In this document: one piece after another, positions 50,746 through 59,859 of the stretch | How the letters are laid out: each line of letters begins with the position of its first letter | How positions within the stretch are numbered: position 1 is the stretch's first letter | From: Oceanobacillus chungangensis | GTDB taxonomy: Bacteria; Bacillota; Bacilli; Bacillales; Amphibacillaceae | DNA: 64,000 nt | Direction of reading: 5' to 3' | NCBI RefSeq assembly: GCF_003369565.1 | Contig: NZ_PIOD01000025.1 | Span: forward strand, 1 to 64,000 | The notes under the pieces: model-generated | The model's database searches: none | The model's input: the letters and a program-made list of their open reading frames with translations, nothing else | What the model was told of the DNA's origin: nothing | Program-made: the position numbers and the translations under genes

Positions 50746-52101
50746 ATGGGACTTTGTACGAAGCTTTTAATTGCAAACCGCGGGGAGATTGCGAGAAGGA
50801 TTATTCGTACTTGTAATCGCTTGGGCATTCAAACGGTGGCAGTATATTCGGATGCTGATAAGGATTCACCCTATGTGAAAGAGGCGACAGAGGCAGTCAA
50901 TATTGGGGAGAATCAAGCGAAGAAAAGCTATCTAAATATCGATAAGATCATTGAAGCAGCTAAAGGAACAAATGCTGATGCGATTCATCCCGGATACGGA
51001 TTTTTATCAGAGAATCCAGCGTTTGTTGAACGTTGTGAAAAGGAAAATATTACTTTTATCGGACCGACGGCAGATGTAATGAAATTAATGAGCAGTAAAT
51101 TGGAGTCTAGAATACAGATGAGTGAGGCTGGTATTCCTGTAGTTCCAGGGTCGGAAAAAAGACTGGAATCTGTGGAGCAAGCCTTAACTGTTGCTGATTC
51201 CTTAGGTTATCCTCTTATGCTGAAGGCGAGTGCTGGTGGTGGCGGGATTGGGATGAAGCTGATTCAAACAGAAGAAGAATTAACAAAAAACTTCTCCTCG
51301 GTTAAACAGCAAGCCCAACAGTTTTTTGGTGATGATGCTGTGTTTTTGGAAAAGTGGATTTCAAATCCGAGACATATCGAAGTACAAGTAGCTGGTGACA
51401 TGCATGGTAATATGGTGCATTTATTTGAGCGGGAATGCTCTGTTCAACGGAGGCACCAGAAAGTAATTGAGGAAAGTCCATCACCATTCCTAAATGAAAA
51501 ACAGCGGGAAGCATTAGTGAATGCTGCTTTAACTGGAGCGAAGCATCTTGGATATACAAATGTGGGAACAATGGAATTTATTTTTGATGGTGATGCTAAT
51601 TTTTACTTTTTGGAAATGAATACGAGATTACAAGTAGAGCATCCCGTCACAGAAGAAATTACAGGCGTTGATTTAGTAGAATGGCAGCTTCGCATTGCTG
51701 CAAATGAGCGCTTGCCACTTGAACAAGAAGAAATTATGAAGCATGGTCATGCCATTGAATGCCGGGTCTATGCAGAAGATCCAGTCACATATTTTCCATC
51801 ACCAGGAACAATTGAAACATTGAATCTCGTAGAATGCGATGCAAGATATGAATTCGGTGTCGTTGAAAAAACAGTCGTTTCGCCGTTTTATGACCCAATG
51901 ATAGGAAAGATTATTGTGCATGATAAAGACCGCAAATCAGCTATTCATAAGATGAAAGAAGTACTGGCACAAATCGAAATAGCAGGAATAAAAACGAATA
52001 TCCCATTACTATCAAATATTATGAAACAAGAGGCGTTTGAACTTGGAGATTATACAACTAATTTTCTTCAAGAACTAGCAGATACAATTCAAATAAAGTG
52101 A
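50746..52101 (+). CDS. accC: Biotin carboxylase (AccC-like)
   Basis: A 451-residue ATP-grasp enzyme: LLIANRGEIARRIIRTC start, DAIHPGYGFLSENPAFVE, the Gly-rich loop KASAGGGGIGMKLI, HIEVQVAGD, ERECSVQRRHQKVIEESPSP and LEMNTRLQVEHPVTEEITG. It carboxylates biotin on the BCCP encoded just upstream. Full family length. The genome should have another accC for fatty acid synthesis; this one is likely dedicated to the PxpBC cluster. Preceded by GGAGGTG. Confidence 0.92.
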   Translation: MGLCTKLLIANRGEIARRIIRTCNRLGIQTVAVYSDADKDSPYVKEATEAVNIGENQAKKSYLNIDKIIEAAKGTNADAIHPGYGFLSENPAFVERCEKENITFIGPTADVMKLMSSKLESRIQMSEAGIPVVPGSEKRLESVEQALTVADSLGYPLMLKASAGGGGIGMKLIQTEEELTKNFSSVKQQAQQFFGDDAVFLEKWISNPRHIEVQVAGDMHGNMVHLFERECSVQRRHQKVIEESPSPFLNEKQREALVNAALTGAKHLGYTNVGTMEFIFDGDANFYFLEMNTRLQVEHPVTEEITGVDLVEWQLRIAANERLPLEQEEIMKHGHAIECRVYAEDPVTYFPSPGTIETLNLVECDARYEFGVVEKTVVSPFYDPMIGKIIVHDKDRKSAIHKMKEVLAQIEIAGIKTNIPLLSNIMKQEAFELGDYTTNFLQELADTIQIK

Positions 52102-52109
52102 GGGATTCG

Positions 52110-52874
52110 ATGTATAAGGTCGATTTAAACTGTGACATGGGTGAGAGCTTCGGTTTATACACGCAAGGAAATGATGAAGAGATGATGAAATATATCACCT
52201 CCGCGAACATTGCTTGTGGATACCATGCGGGGGATCCACATGTAATGAGGAGAACGATTGAACTTGCGAAAGAGCATAATGTTGGTATTGGGGTTCATCC
52301 TGGTTTTCCTGATTTGCTTGGATTTGGCCGTCGTCATATGAAATGTACTCCTCAGGAAGTGAAAGATTATGTTACATACCAAATCGGGGCATTAAGAGAG
52401 TTTGCTAATGTTAATGATGTTAAAATTCAGCATTGCAAGCCTCATGGTGCTTTATTTATGAAGGCAATGGAGGATAAGCAAGTGGCACGTGCGATTCTGG
52501 AAGCGATTCATGATGTCGGCTCTGATATGATTGTTTTCTCCTTAAATAATTCGGAATTTATGGAGGAAGCGATTAAGATGGGAATTCCTGTAGCAAAAGA
52601 GGTCTATTCAGATCGAGAACATACTGAAAATGGTTCAATCGTGCTGACGAGGACAGGAACAGCAATTACGGATTATAATGCTATGGCGGACAGAGTCGTT
52701 CGAATGATTAAGGAAAATAAAGTAGTTACCCATGATGGTAAGGATGCAAGTATTGAGGCAGAGACCATTTGCATTCACGGAGATACACCAGGTGCTCCGG
52801 AATTAGCAAAGGCTATCATTCATGCTTTGAATGAAAATAACATTGAAATTGTTCCGATAAAGCAAATCATTTAA
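52110..52874 (+). CDS. pxpA: 5-oxoprolinase subunit A (LamB/YcsF family)
   Basis: A 254-residue protein opening VDLNCDMGESFGLYTQGNDEEMM and containing SANIACGYHAGDP, GVHPGFPDLLGFGRR, QHCKPHGALF and ICIHGDTPGAPELA, all LamB/YcsF hallmarks. It is the third part of the PxpABC 5-oxoprolinase. I place the start at ATG 52110, 8 bp after the accC stop and preceded by GAGGG; a GTG at 52098 is in frame but not supported. It closes the oxoprolinase operon. Confidence 0.92.
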   Translation: MYKVDLNCDMGESFGLYTQGNDEEMMKYITSANIACGYHAGDPHVMRRTIELAKEHNVGIGVHPGFPDLLGFGRRHMKCTPQEVKDYVTYQIGALREFANVNDVKIQHCKPHGALFMKAMEDKQVARAILEAIHDVGSDMIVFSLNNSEFMEEAIKMGIPVAKEVYSDREHTENGSIVLTRTGTAITDYNAMADRVVRMIKENKVVTHDGKDASIEAETICIHGDTPGAPELAKAIIHALNENNIEIVPIKQII

Positions 52875-52889
52875 TGCCTTGCTTGATTC

Positions 52890-52920
52890 ATCTGGAAGGA
52901 GGAACACTGCCCTTCCAGAT
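52890..52920 (+). terminator. Hairpin between pxpA and the hydroxylase operon
   Basis: ATCTGGAAGG (52890-52899) and CCTTCCAGAT (52911-52920) form a perfect 10-bp stem with an 11-nt loop but lack a T run, so read-through into the hydroxylase genes is plausible. Confidence 0.5.
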
Positions 52921-52978
52921 GAAATGCAGGGAATGTACGCTTCTAAATAACTGATTATTATGAAAATGGGGTGATTTT

Positions 52979-53425
52979 TTGCAAATTGAACATGTTTATA
53001 CGTTTAAAGGGATTCCAAGAAACATTGTATGGGAAACGATTCAGGACAAAGAAGTACTCCAGAAAGCATTGCCAGGCTGCAAAGTATTTGAAGAAGTTGA
53101 AGAAAATAAATACCACTCTGTATTAGGGATTAACATTGGACCGATTAAGGGTGAATTTACGGCAGATGTACAGCAATTAGATATGGAAGAGCCAGAAGCC
53201 TATCGCTTGCTTGTCAAAGCAAAGGGGAAACCGGGTGAAATCGACGCAGATGCTGCGATGCAATTCGAGGAAACGGCGGAAGGCACAGTTTTAACCTGTA
53301 TTGCAGAAGTGCAGATTACCGGTTTATTAGCATCTATTGGTCAACGCGTAATTGGTGGAGTTGCCAAGGTTGTGATTGGCCAATTTTTTAAAGATGTAGA
53401 CAAGGAAACAAAGAAAGCAGCATAA
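52979..53425 (+). CDS. CoxG-like SRPBCC protein
   Basis: A 148-residue carbon-monoxide-dehydrogenase subunit G family protein: YTFKGIPRNIVWETIQDKEVLQKALPGCK at the start and the C-terminal LLASIGQRVIGGVAKVVIGQFF, which in CoxG acts as a membrane-recruiting helix. The family accompanies molybdenum hydroxylases and helps place them at the membrane. The start is TTG 52979 behind GGGGTGA. It leads the hydroxylase operon. Confidence 0.88.
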   Translation: MQIEHVYTFKGIPRNIVWETIQDKEVLQKALPGCKVFEEVEENKYHSVLGINIGPIKGEFTADVQQLDMEEPEAYRLLVKAKGKPGEIDADAAMQFEETAEGTVLTCIAEVQITGLLASIGQRVIGGVAKVVIGQFFKDVDKETKKAA

Positions 53426-53456
53426 ATTTTAAGCAAATATGGAGGTGGAAGAATTA

Positions 53457-53957
53457 ATGGAAGAGGTAAACGTAACAGTAACAATTAATGGTAAAAAGAG
53501 AAGTGCGAAGGTGGAACCAAGAATGTTGTTAACGCATTTTATCCGTGACAGCCTCTCGCTTACAGGCACACATATTGGTTGTGACACGAGTCAATGTGGA
53601 TCTTGCTCGGTCATGGTAGATGGTCATGTGGTGAAGTCCTGCACATTGCTTGCTGTTCAGGTGGATGGTTCAGAAATAATTACTGTAGAAGGACTTGGAA
53701 CCGTACAAAATCTCCACCCAATGCAAAAGGCATTCTGGGAAGAGCATGGTTTGCAATGTGGCTACTGTACGCCTGGTGTTATGATGGCGGCAATTGGTCT
53801 CCTGCAAGAAAATCTTGAACCAAGTGACGAAGAAATTCGTGAGGGCTTGGAAGGGGTTATTTGCCGCTGTACGGGCTATCAATTTATTGTAAGTGCAGTA
53901 AAACATGCAGCAGCATTAATGGCTGAAGAAAAGCAAGTCGTTGGGGAGGGCAGATAA
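53457..53957 (+). CDS. Molybdenum hydroxylase small subunit (two [2Fe-2S])
   Basis: A 166-residue electron-transfer subunit. The ferredoxin-type cluster is CDTSQCGSCSVMVDG...C and the second cluster is in QCGYCTPGVMM ... CRCTGYQ. It passes electrons from the molybdenum centre to the FAD subunit. The start is ATG 53457 with GGAGGTGG 8 nt upstream; the ATG at 53439 overlaps that ribosome site. It is followed one base after its stop by the large-subunit gene. Confidence 0.95.
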   Translation: MEEVNVTVTINGKKRSAKVEPRMLLTHFIRDSLSLTGTHIGCDTSQCGSCSVMVDGHVVKSCTLLAVQVDGSEIITVEGLGTVQNLHPMQKAFWEEHGLQCGYCTPGVMMAAIGLLQENLEPSDEEIREGLEGVICRCTGYQFIVSAVKHAAALMAEEKQVVGEGR

Positions 53958-53958
53958 C

Positions 53959-56316
53959 ATGGCAGGTAAAGTAGGCGCAAGAATTAAACGGAAAGAAGAT
54001 CCGAGGCTGCTGACTGGAAATGGATATTTCTCAGACGATATCCAGCTGCCAGGTATGCTGCATGCTGCAATTCTCAGGAGTCCCCATGCACATGCATTGA
54101 TTAAGAGCATTAATATTGAAAAGGCATTAGAAGCCCCGGGAGTTGTGGCAATTTACACAGGAAAAGATTTAGAAGGAAAAATAGGACGCATCCCTTCTTC
54201 GTGGCTCATTCCAGGTTCAAACTTAAAGGAAGCTCCCCAATATCCACTGGCGATAGATCGTGTGCGTTATGTTGGTGATGGCGTTGTGCTGGTGATTGCG
54301 GAAGATCGTTACGGTGTTCGGGATGTATTGGATTTGATCGAAGTTGACTATGAATTTCTGCCTGTTTCTGTCAGGCAGAAAGAAGCGATGCAGGAAAATG
54401 CACCGCTTGTTCATGATGATATTGAAAATAATATTGCCTTTCATTGGAAGGCAGGAGAAGTTCCTGATGAAGAAATTGAGGAAGCAGAGGTTGTTGTTCG
54501 GGAGAGCTTTAATGTGCAGCGTGTTGCACCTAGTCCAATTGAAACACGTGCAGCAATCGGACAGTATAACCCTGGAAACGGAGAGCTGACCCTATGGTGT
54601 ACATCGCAGAACCCGCATATCCATCGGATGGTGCTGTCTGAAGTATTGGATATTTCGGAAGCAAAATTAAGAGTTATCGCTCCAGATATCGGTGGAGGCT
54701 TTGGCGGGAAAATTGGAGTCTATCCTGACGAGGCATTGATTGGTTATGCAGCAAGAGACCTGAAGCAGCCTGTTAAATGGATTGAAGAAAGAAACGAGCA
54801 TTTTTCAGCTGCAAACCATGGAAGAGATGAAATTATTGATGTGGAGCTGGCTGGAACACGTGATGGGAAACTAACAGCAATTCGTGTAAAAAATACCGCT
54901 AATATGGGAGCGTATCTTTCAACCTTTGGCCCAGGTGTACCGACGATAGATTTTGGCCTGATGATTACAGGAGCATATGATATTCCTAAGGCAGCTTGCG
55001 AGACATTTGGTGTTTATACGAATACAACATCTACTGATGCATATCGAGGTGCAGGCAAACCAGAATCTACGTATCAAATCGAACGGATGATAGATTTATT
55101 TGCTCGTGAGATTGGCATGGATCCTGTAGAACTTAGAAGGAAGAATTTCGCAAAAAAAGAGGATTTCCCTTTTACGAACGCCCAAGGACTCGTTTATGAC
55201 AGCGGTGATTATGAGAAACCGTTAAATAAAGCATTGGAAATACTAGATTATAAGAAACTAAGAGAAGAACAGGAAGCATTGAGGAATGAAGGCAAGCTAG
55301 TCGGCATTGGATTTTCCACTTATGTTGAATTATGTGGATTCGGTCCGTCAGCGGTTGCCGGTGCTATCGGATTTCAAGGTGGCGTATGGGAAAATGCGAC
55401 AATCCGAGTGCATCCATCAGGAAAAGTGACTGTATTCAGTGGTACATCACCGCATGGACAAGGTCATAATACGACATTTTCTCAAGTAGTTTCTGATAAA
55501 TTAGGCATTCCATTAGAAGACATTGAATTTGTTTTCAGTGATACGAAAGCAGTTTCTATGGGATGGGGGACATATGGCTCTCGTTCAGTTGCTGTAGGTG
55601 GTGGAGCAATTTCTATCGCTGCTGATCGAATAATTGAAAAAGCGAAGAAAATAGCTGCACATGAGCTGGAGACGTCTGTAGAAGATATCGAGTTTGAAGA
55701 TGGGGTATTTAAAATAAGCGGCGTACCTGGGATGGAACGGAAGTTTGTTGATATTGCTAAGTCAGCAAACTATGCATGGAATTTGCCGGAGGGTGTAGAA
55801 CCAGCTCTTGAGGCACAAGCATTCTTTGATCCAGAGAACTTTGTCTATCCTTTTGGCACACATATTGTTGTTGCCGAGGTGGATAAAGATACCGGACAAA
55901 TTGAATTAAAGCGTTACATTGCTGTAGATGATGTGGGAAGAGTAATCAACCCGCTTACGTCAGAGGGTCAGGTTCATGGCGGAATCGCCCAAGGAGTCGG
56001 CCAAGCGATGTGGGAAGGGATTGTCTATAGTGATCAGGGACAGCTATTATCAGGCTCGTTCATGGACTATACGATGCCAAAAGCCCGTTTCTTTCCAACC
56101 ATTGAAACGGCCTTTACAGAAACATTATCACCTGTAAACCAGCTTGGTGCAAAGGGGATTGGAGAAACTGGAACGACTGCTTCGATTGCTGCCGTAATGA
56201 ATGCAGTAGTGGATGCACTGCAGCCATATGGTGTAACAGATGTGGAGATGCCGCTTACTCCTGAAAAAATATGGAACATTATCCAAACTGGAGGGGAAAA
56301 CGATGATACCATCTAA
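53959..56316 (+). CDS. Molybdenum hydroxylase large subunit (xanthine dehydrogenase/CoxL family, form-II type)
   Basis: A 785-residue Mo-pterin subunit: VGARIKRKEDPRLLTGNGYFSDD start, FGGKIGVYPDEAL, AYRGAGKPE (361-369), SPHGQGHNTTFSQV and the C-terminal GAKGIGETGTTAS with the base Glu736. True CO dehydrogenase has A-Y-R-C-S-F-R at the active loop; here it is A-Y-R-G-A-G-K, so CO is not the expected substrate. An N-heterocycle or aldehyde is likelier. The start is ATG 53959 with GGGGAGGG upstream. Confidence 0.93.
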   Translation: MAGKVGARIKRKEDPRLLTGNGYFSDDIQLPGMLHAAILRSPHAHALIKSINIEKALEAPGVVAIYTGKDLEGKIGRIPSSWLIPGSNLKEAPQYPLAIDRVRYVGDGVVLVIAEDRYGVRDVLDLIEVDYEFLPVSVRQKEAMQENAPLVHDDIENNIAFHWKAGEVPDEEIEEAEVVVRESFNVQRVAPSPIETRAAIGQYNPGNGELTLWCTSQNPHIHRMVLSEVLDISEAKLRVIAPDIGGGFGGKIGVYPDEALIGYAARDLKQPVKWIEERNEHFSAANHGRDEIIDVELAGTRDGKLTAIRVKNTANMGAYLSTFGPGVPTIDFGLMITGAYDIPKAACETFGVYTNTTSTDAYRGAGKPESTYQIERMIDLFAREIGMDPVELRRKNFAKKEDFPFTNAQGLVYDSGDYEKPLNKALEILDYKKLREEQEALRNEGKLVGIGFSTYVELCGFGPSAVAGAIGFQGGVWENATIRVHPSGKVTVFSGTSPHGQGHNTTFSQVVSDKLGIPLEDIEFVFSDTKAVSMGWGTYGSRSVAVGGGAISIAADRIIEKAKKIAAHELETSVEDIEFEDGVFKISGVPGMERKFVDIAKSANYAWNLPEGVEPALEAQAFFDPENFVYPFGTHIVVAEVDKDTGQIELKRYIAVDDVGRVINPLTSEGQVHGGIAQGVGQAMWEGIVYSDQGQLLSGSFMDYTMPKARFFPTIETAFTETLSPVNQLGAKGIGETGTTASIAAVMNAVVDALQPYGVTDVEMPLTPEKIWNIIQTGGENDDTI

Positions 56317-57160
56317 ATTTGATTATGTTCGTGCAGAATCTGTAGAGCATGTCGTGCAATTATTGCAGGATAGTGATGGAGAAGGAAAAATTATTGCTGG
56401 TGGTCATAGTTTACTCCCATTAATGAAATTTAGAGTGACAGAACCTGGTAAATTGATAGATATCAGCAGAATACCTGAACTAAAAGGTGTTCGGCTAGAA
56501 AGAGACCGTGTGATCGTTGGTGCAATGATGACCCATCGTGAAGTTGCTGAGAATCCGATAATCAAAGAGCATATCCCAGTACTATCAGATGCTGCTAGAT
56601 TGGTTGGCGATATACAAATTAGAAATCGTGGAACAATCGGTGGGAATATTGCGCATGGTGATGCAGTCGCAGATTTACCAGCACCAGCTTTAGCGCTTGA
56701 TGCTAATCTGATTATTAGTGGTGAGGACGGACTGGATGTTATTAATATCGATGGTTTTTTCTTGGGACCACTTATTACAGCCTTGCCGGAAAACAGTGTG
56801 GTGACGAGCATCAGCTTTGAAATCCCACCATCTAATGCAAAATCGGCATATTTGAAATATTTTCATCCAGCGACAGGTTATCCGGTTGTAGGGGTTGCCG
56901 TTGTATTGGGAGTAAATAGCGATGGATTGGCAGACTATGTTCGAATTGGAATCACTGGTTCTGGTGATGTCGCCTACCGAGCGAAATCAGTGGAGCAGGA
57001 ATTGATTGGCAAACCTTTAACAGAAGATGTGATTACACAGGCATCGAAGCTTGCTGCTGACGACGGTGATATCGGCAGTGACTTATTTGCTTCTGAAACC
57101 TATCGAAGAAATTTATGCAGTGTTTACACAAGAAGGGCAATTTCTTCTTTATTAGATTAA
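56303..57160 (+). CDS. Molybdenum hydroxylase medium subunit (FAD-binding, CoxM-like)
   Basis: A 285-residue flavoprotein: FDYVRAESVEHVVQLLQDSDGEGKIIAGGHSLLP with the FAD diphosphate loop A-G-G-H-S-L, then RNRGTIGGNIAHGDAVADLPAPALALD, the second FAD motif. It passes electrons from the Fe-S subunit to an acceptor. The start is ATG 56303, overlapping the large-subunit gene by 14 bp, with GGAGGGG before it. The subunit order small-large-medium differs from the common medium-small-large order in cox operons. Confidence 0.94.
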   Translation: MIPSKFDYVRAESVEHVVQLLQDSDGEGKIIAGGHSLLPLMKFRVTEPGKLIDISRIPELKGVRLERDRVIVGAMMTHREVAENPIIKEHIPVLSDAARLVGDIQIRNRGTIGGNIAHGDAVADLPAPALALDANLIISGEDGLDVINIDGFFLGPLITALPENSVVTSISFEIPPSNAKSAYLKYFHPATGYPVVGVAVVLGVNSDGLADYVRIGITGSGDVAYRAKSVEQELIGKPLTEDVITQASKLAADDGDIGSDLFASETYRRNLCSVYTRRAISSLLD

Positions 57161-57246
57161 TAAGCTTTAGATGAAATAGGGCTGGGAAACGATGGGATCT
57201 TACTGTCGTTCCCAGACCTATTTGTCCCATTGAATGCTGCTATTTT

Positions 57247-57333
57247 GGTAGTTAAGAAAGTTAAAAAACTTTCTTACTACATAAGTGCAACTAAGGCTGT
57301 CATCTTGGGTCTTGGTTAAACCTTAGTTTTCTA
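57247..57333 (+). repeat. Copy C of the 87-bp two-hairpin element
   Basis: Same 87-bp length and same ends as the copy at 41285 (GGTAGTTAAGAAAG...TTTTCTA). Hairpin 1 pairs AAGAAAGTT with AACTTTCTT; hairpin 2 pairs AACTAAGG with CCTTAGTT. Preceded by TTTT. It lies in the gap between the medium subunit and the MoxR gene, inside the putative operon. Confidence 0.9.
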
Positions 57334-57355
57334 ACACCAGAAGGGAAGTAGGGAC

Positions 57356-58237
57356 ATGAATGAACAGATGCGTTCCTTAGATAAAATTTTTCGTGAAAAC
57401 GGCTATATTACCGACAAGCCTACCTTAATCGCATTAAAGCTTGTCCAAGCCTTAAAAAAACCTTTATTGCTTGAGGGGCCAGCAGGGGTCGGAAAGACGG
57501 AGATTGCAAAAGTATTGGCAAAGTCGCTCGATACGAAATTAATTCGATTACAGTGTTATGAAGGTCTGGACGTGCATAGTGCTTTATATGAGTGGAACTA
57601 TGCGAAGCAAATGCTTCATATCCGACTGACAGAGAACACGGAATTAACGGTTGATGAAAGGGAATCAACAATATATGGCAAGGATTTTTTATTATCGCGC
57701 CCACTTTTACAAGCATTTACTGAAAGTGAAGCTGCTCCCGTTTTATTAATTGATGAAATTGACCGCGCAGATGAAGCGTTTGAGGCATTCCTCTTGGAAG
57801 CACTTGCTGAGTTTCAGATAACGATTCCCGAAATTGGCACGATTAAGGCAAAACAGCAGCCATATATTATTTTGACTTCAAATCGAACACGGGAATTAAG
57901 TGATGCACTCAGAAGAAGATGTTTGTATCAATGGGTACCATTTCCTGATTATAAGAAAGAAGTTTCTATTTTACAGACGCGTATACCAGAACTGAATCAG
58001 AATTTAACAGAGCAAATCGCAAAATTTATGGAGTCGATTCGTCAAATACCGTTACAGAAGGTTCCAGGAGTTGCTGAAAGCTTAGACTGGGCGAGAGCGC
58101 TTATTGAATTGCATCAAAGTGAGCTGAATCAAGATACTGTTAGGGAAACACTTGGATGTTTTCTAAAAAACCATGATGATTGGGATAAGATTGAAAAAGA
58201 GCTGAATCAAGGGACGCTTCTCCATTCCAATGGTTAG
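57356..58237 (+). CDS. MoxR-family AAA+ ATPase (CoxD-like)
   Basis: A 293-residue AAA+ protein with Walker A LLEGPAGVGKTE (41-49), Walker B VLLIDEIDRADEAFE, sensor ILTSNRTRELSDALRRRC and the MoxR insert. CoxD-type members work with a VWA partner to put sulfur or the final metal set into molybdenum hydroxylases. It is followed after 27 bp by such a VWA gene. Ribosome site AAGGGAAG. Confidence 0.9.
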   Translation: MNEQMRSLDKIFRENGYITDKPTLIALKLVQALKKPLLLEGPAGVGKTEIAKVLAKSLDTKLIRLQCYEGLDVHSALYEWNYAKQMLHIRLTENTELTVDERESTIYGKDFLLSRPLLQAFTESEAAPVLLIDEIDRADEAFEAFLLEALAEFQITIPEIGTIKAKQQPYIILTSNRTRELSDALRRRCLYQWVPFPDYKKEVSILQTRIPELNQNLTEQIAKFMESIRQIPLQKVPGVAESLDWARALIELHQSELNQDTVRETLGCFLKNHDDWDKIEKELNQGTLLHSNG

Positions 58238-58264
58238 CATGCTGTTTACTAAGGGGGACACCTC

Positions 58265-59488
58265 ATGAACCAATCACAAAACCTACCAGAATATATGCTG
58301 CATTTTTTTCGATATTTACGAGATTTGAAATTGCTCATAGGCATGAAAGAGATGGCAGATGTCTATTCAGCTTTGGATGCAATTGATATTATGGATCGTG
58401 AGCAATTCAAGCTAGCATTAAAAATAGTATTGGTTTCCAGCAAGGAAGAAGAAGAGATTTTTGAACAAGCATTCTATCAATTTTTTGTCAGAGATTTACG
58501 TGAAGAGCATAAGCAGGATTTGCTGCACTTTCATTCTGATGATCGAATGGATCAAGTGCTTGTGAATAATGAACGGATTGGGGAAAATCCAAAGCAGAAA
58601 CAGAATAAAGCTGCTAGTGACGATGAATATCCACTTAAGCTTGAAGGAGAAGAAGAGGCAAAGTCTGACGAAACACCAGGCATCGTCACTGATATTTTAC
58701 CAATAGATGATGAGGCCGGTGTGAACGGAACTATACCATTATGGTCTGCTACAAAAGGTCTAAATAAGCAAGGACAGCAAATTGAAGCCAAAATTACCGC
58801 TAAACAATTTTCAAAAATGGAAAAAACGGCAAAGAAATTGTTACGTCAAGTAAATATAAAACAGTCTAGGCGTTCAGCGGTTAAAAGAAAAGGAAATGTA
58901 TTACATCTGCAGAAAACATTAAGAAAAAGCATTCAGACGGGAACGGAACCTTTCGAGCTTGTAATGAAAGGTTCAAGAAAGCAAAAAGCGAATTATGTAT
59001 TATTATGTGATACTAGCCGTTCGATGTCTGCCACTGTGGATACATTTTTACAGTTCGCTTTTGCGTTAAAGAAGCTTCATCAACATGTGGAAGTCTTTCT
59101 ATTTTCAACGAAGCTGACAAGAGTAACCGACCAATTATCTGCTGTAAATGTTCTGCCTCAAACGCTTCAAATTCGCCATGAAGAATGGGGAGGTGGAACT
59201 TGTATCGGTGAGTCGCTACATGACTTTGTTGAGAAATATGCAGTGAAGGTATTAAAGAAGCACACAGTCATGATTATTGCCAGTGATGGGTTAGATGCTG
59301 GAGAAATCAAACATTTACAGTGGTCGATGAATGAAATAGCTATCCGAAGTGAGGCTATTATTTGGGTCAATCCCCTACTCGCTATTGAAGGATATGCACC
59401 AACTGCACGGGCAATGAATATTTCACTTCCGTATATTAATCATTTTCTGAGTTTGGAAGACTTTCAATGCTTCAATAAAATAATCTAG
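58265..59488 (+). CDS. VWA-domain protein (CoxE-like)
   Basis: A 407-residue cytosolic protein. The N-terminal helical part is family-specific; a charged middle (about 95-150) is low in complexity. The C-terminal von Willebrand A domain has the MIDAS motif LLCDTSRSMSATVDTFL with D-x-S-x-S and GGGTCIGESLHDF. It is the usual partner of the MoxR ATPase in maturation of CO dehydrogenase and related hydroxylases. Confidence 0.9.
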   Translation: MNQSQNLPEYMLHFFRYLRDLKLLIGMKEMADVYSALDAIDIMDREQFKLALKIVLVSSKEEEEIFEQAFYQFFVRDLREEHKQDLLHFHSDDRMDQVLVNNERIGENPKQKQNKAASDDEYPLKLEGEEEAKSDETPGIVTDILPIDDEAGVNGTIPLWSATKGLNKQGQQIEAKITAKQFSKMEKTAKKLLRQVNIKQSRRSAVKRKGNVLHLQKTLRKSIQTGTEPFELVMKGSRKQKANYVLLCDTSRSMSATVDTFLQFAFALKKLHQHVEVFLFSTKLTRVTDQLSAVNVLPQTLQIRHEEWGGGTCIGESLHDFVEKYAVKVLKKHTVMIIASDGLDAGEIKHLQWSMNEIAIRSEAIIWVNPLLAIEGYAPTARAMNISLPYINHFLSLEDFQCFNKII

Positions 59489-59504
59489 AATGGAGGTCTT
59501 AGCT

Positions 59505-59825
59505 TTGTTGGAGAATACGAGAGTAATAGAAGCTATTCGAGCAGCACGAAAAAATGATACAAAAGCAGCATTAGCAACGGTCGTTCGTGTACATGGTTCA
59601 GCATATCGCCGTGAAGGCGCAAAGATGATTATTGATGAAGATGAAAAACGCGTAGGCATGATTTCTGGAGGCTGTCTGGAGTCAGATGTTGCTGCGGTTG
59701 CTAAGGAAGTTATCGCGTCAGGTATACCAGTTCTTAAGCAGTATGATATGGATGAAGATCTTGTATGGGGACTTGGCTTAGGCTGTCCTGGCAAAGTGGA
59801 AATTTATATCGAACCTATTTCATAA
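59505..59825 (+). CDS. XdhC-CoxI domain protein (stand-alone N-terminal half)
   Basis: A 106-residue domain: EAIRAARKNDTKAALATVVRVHGSAYRREGAKMII, MISGGCLESDVAAVAKE and WGLGLGCPGKVEIYIEP. The Cys in G-G-C-L-E is the residue used by XdhC proteins to deliver sulfur to the Mo cofactor. Normally this domain is fused to the Rossmann part that is encoded separately next door. TTG 59505 has GGAGGT 7 nt upstream; an ATG at 59490 is in frame but precedes the ribosome site. Confidence 0.88.
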   Translation: MLENTRVIEAIRAARKNDTKAALATVVRVHGSAYRREGAKMIIDEDEKRVGMISGGCLESDVAAVAKEVIASGIPVLKQYDMDEDLVWGLGLGCPGKVEIYIEPIS

Positions 59826-59859
59826 ATACGGATACTACCGAAGAGAGAGGAGACCCCTC

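Noticed and set aside
53959-56316. Aerobic CO dehydrogenase large subunit
   Set aside because: The active loop reads A-Y-R-G-A-G-K, not the CODH-specific A-Y-R-C-S-F-R, so CO oxidation is not supported.
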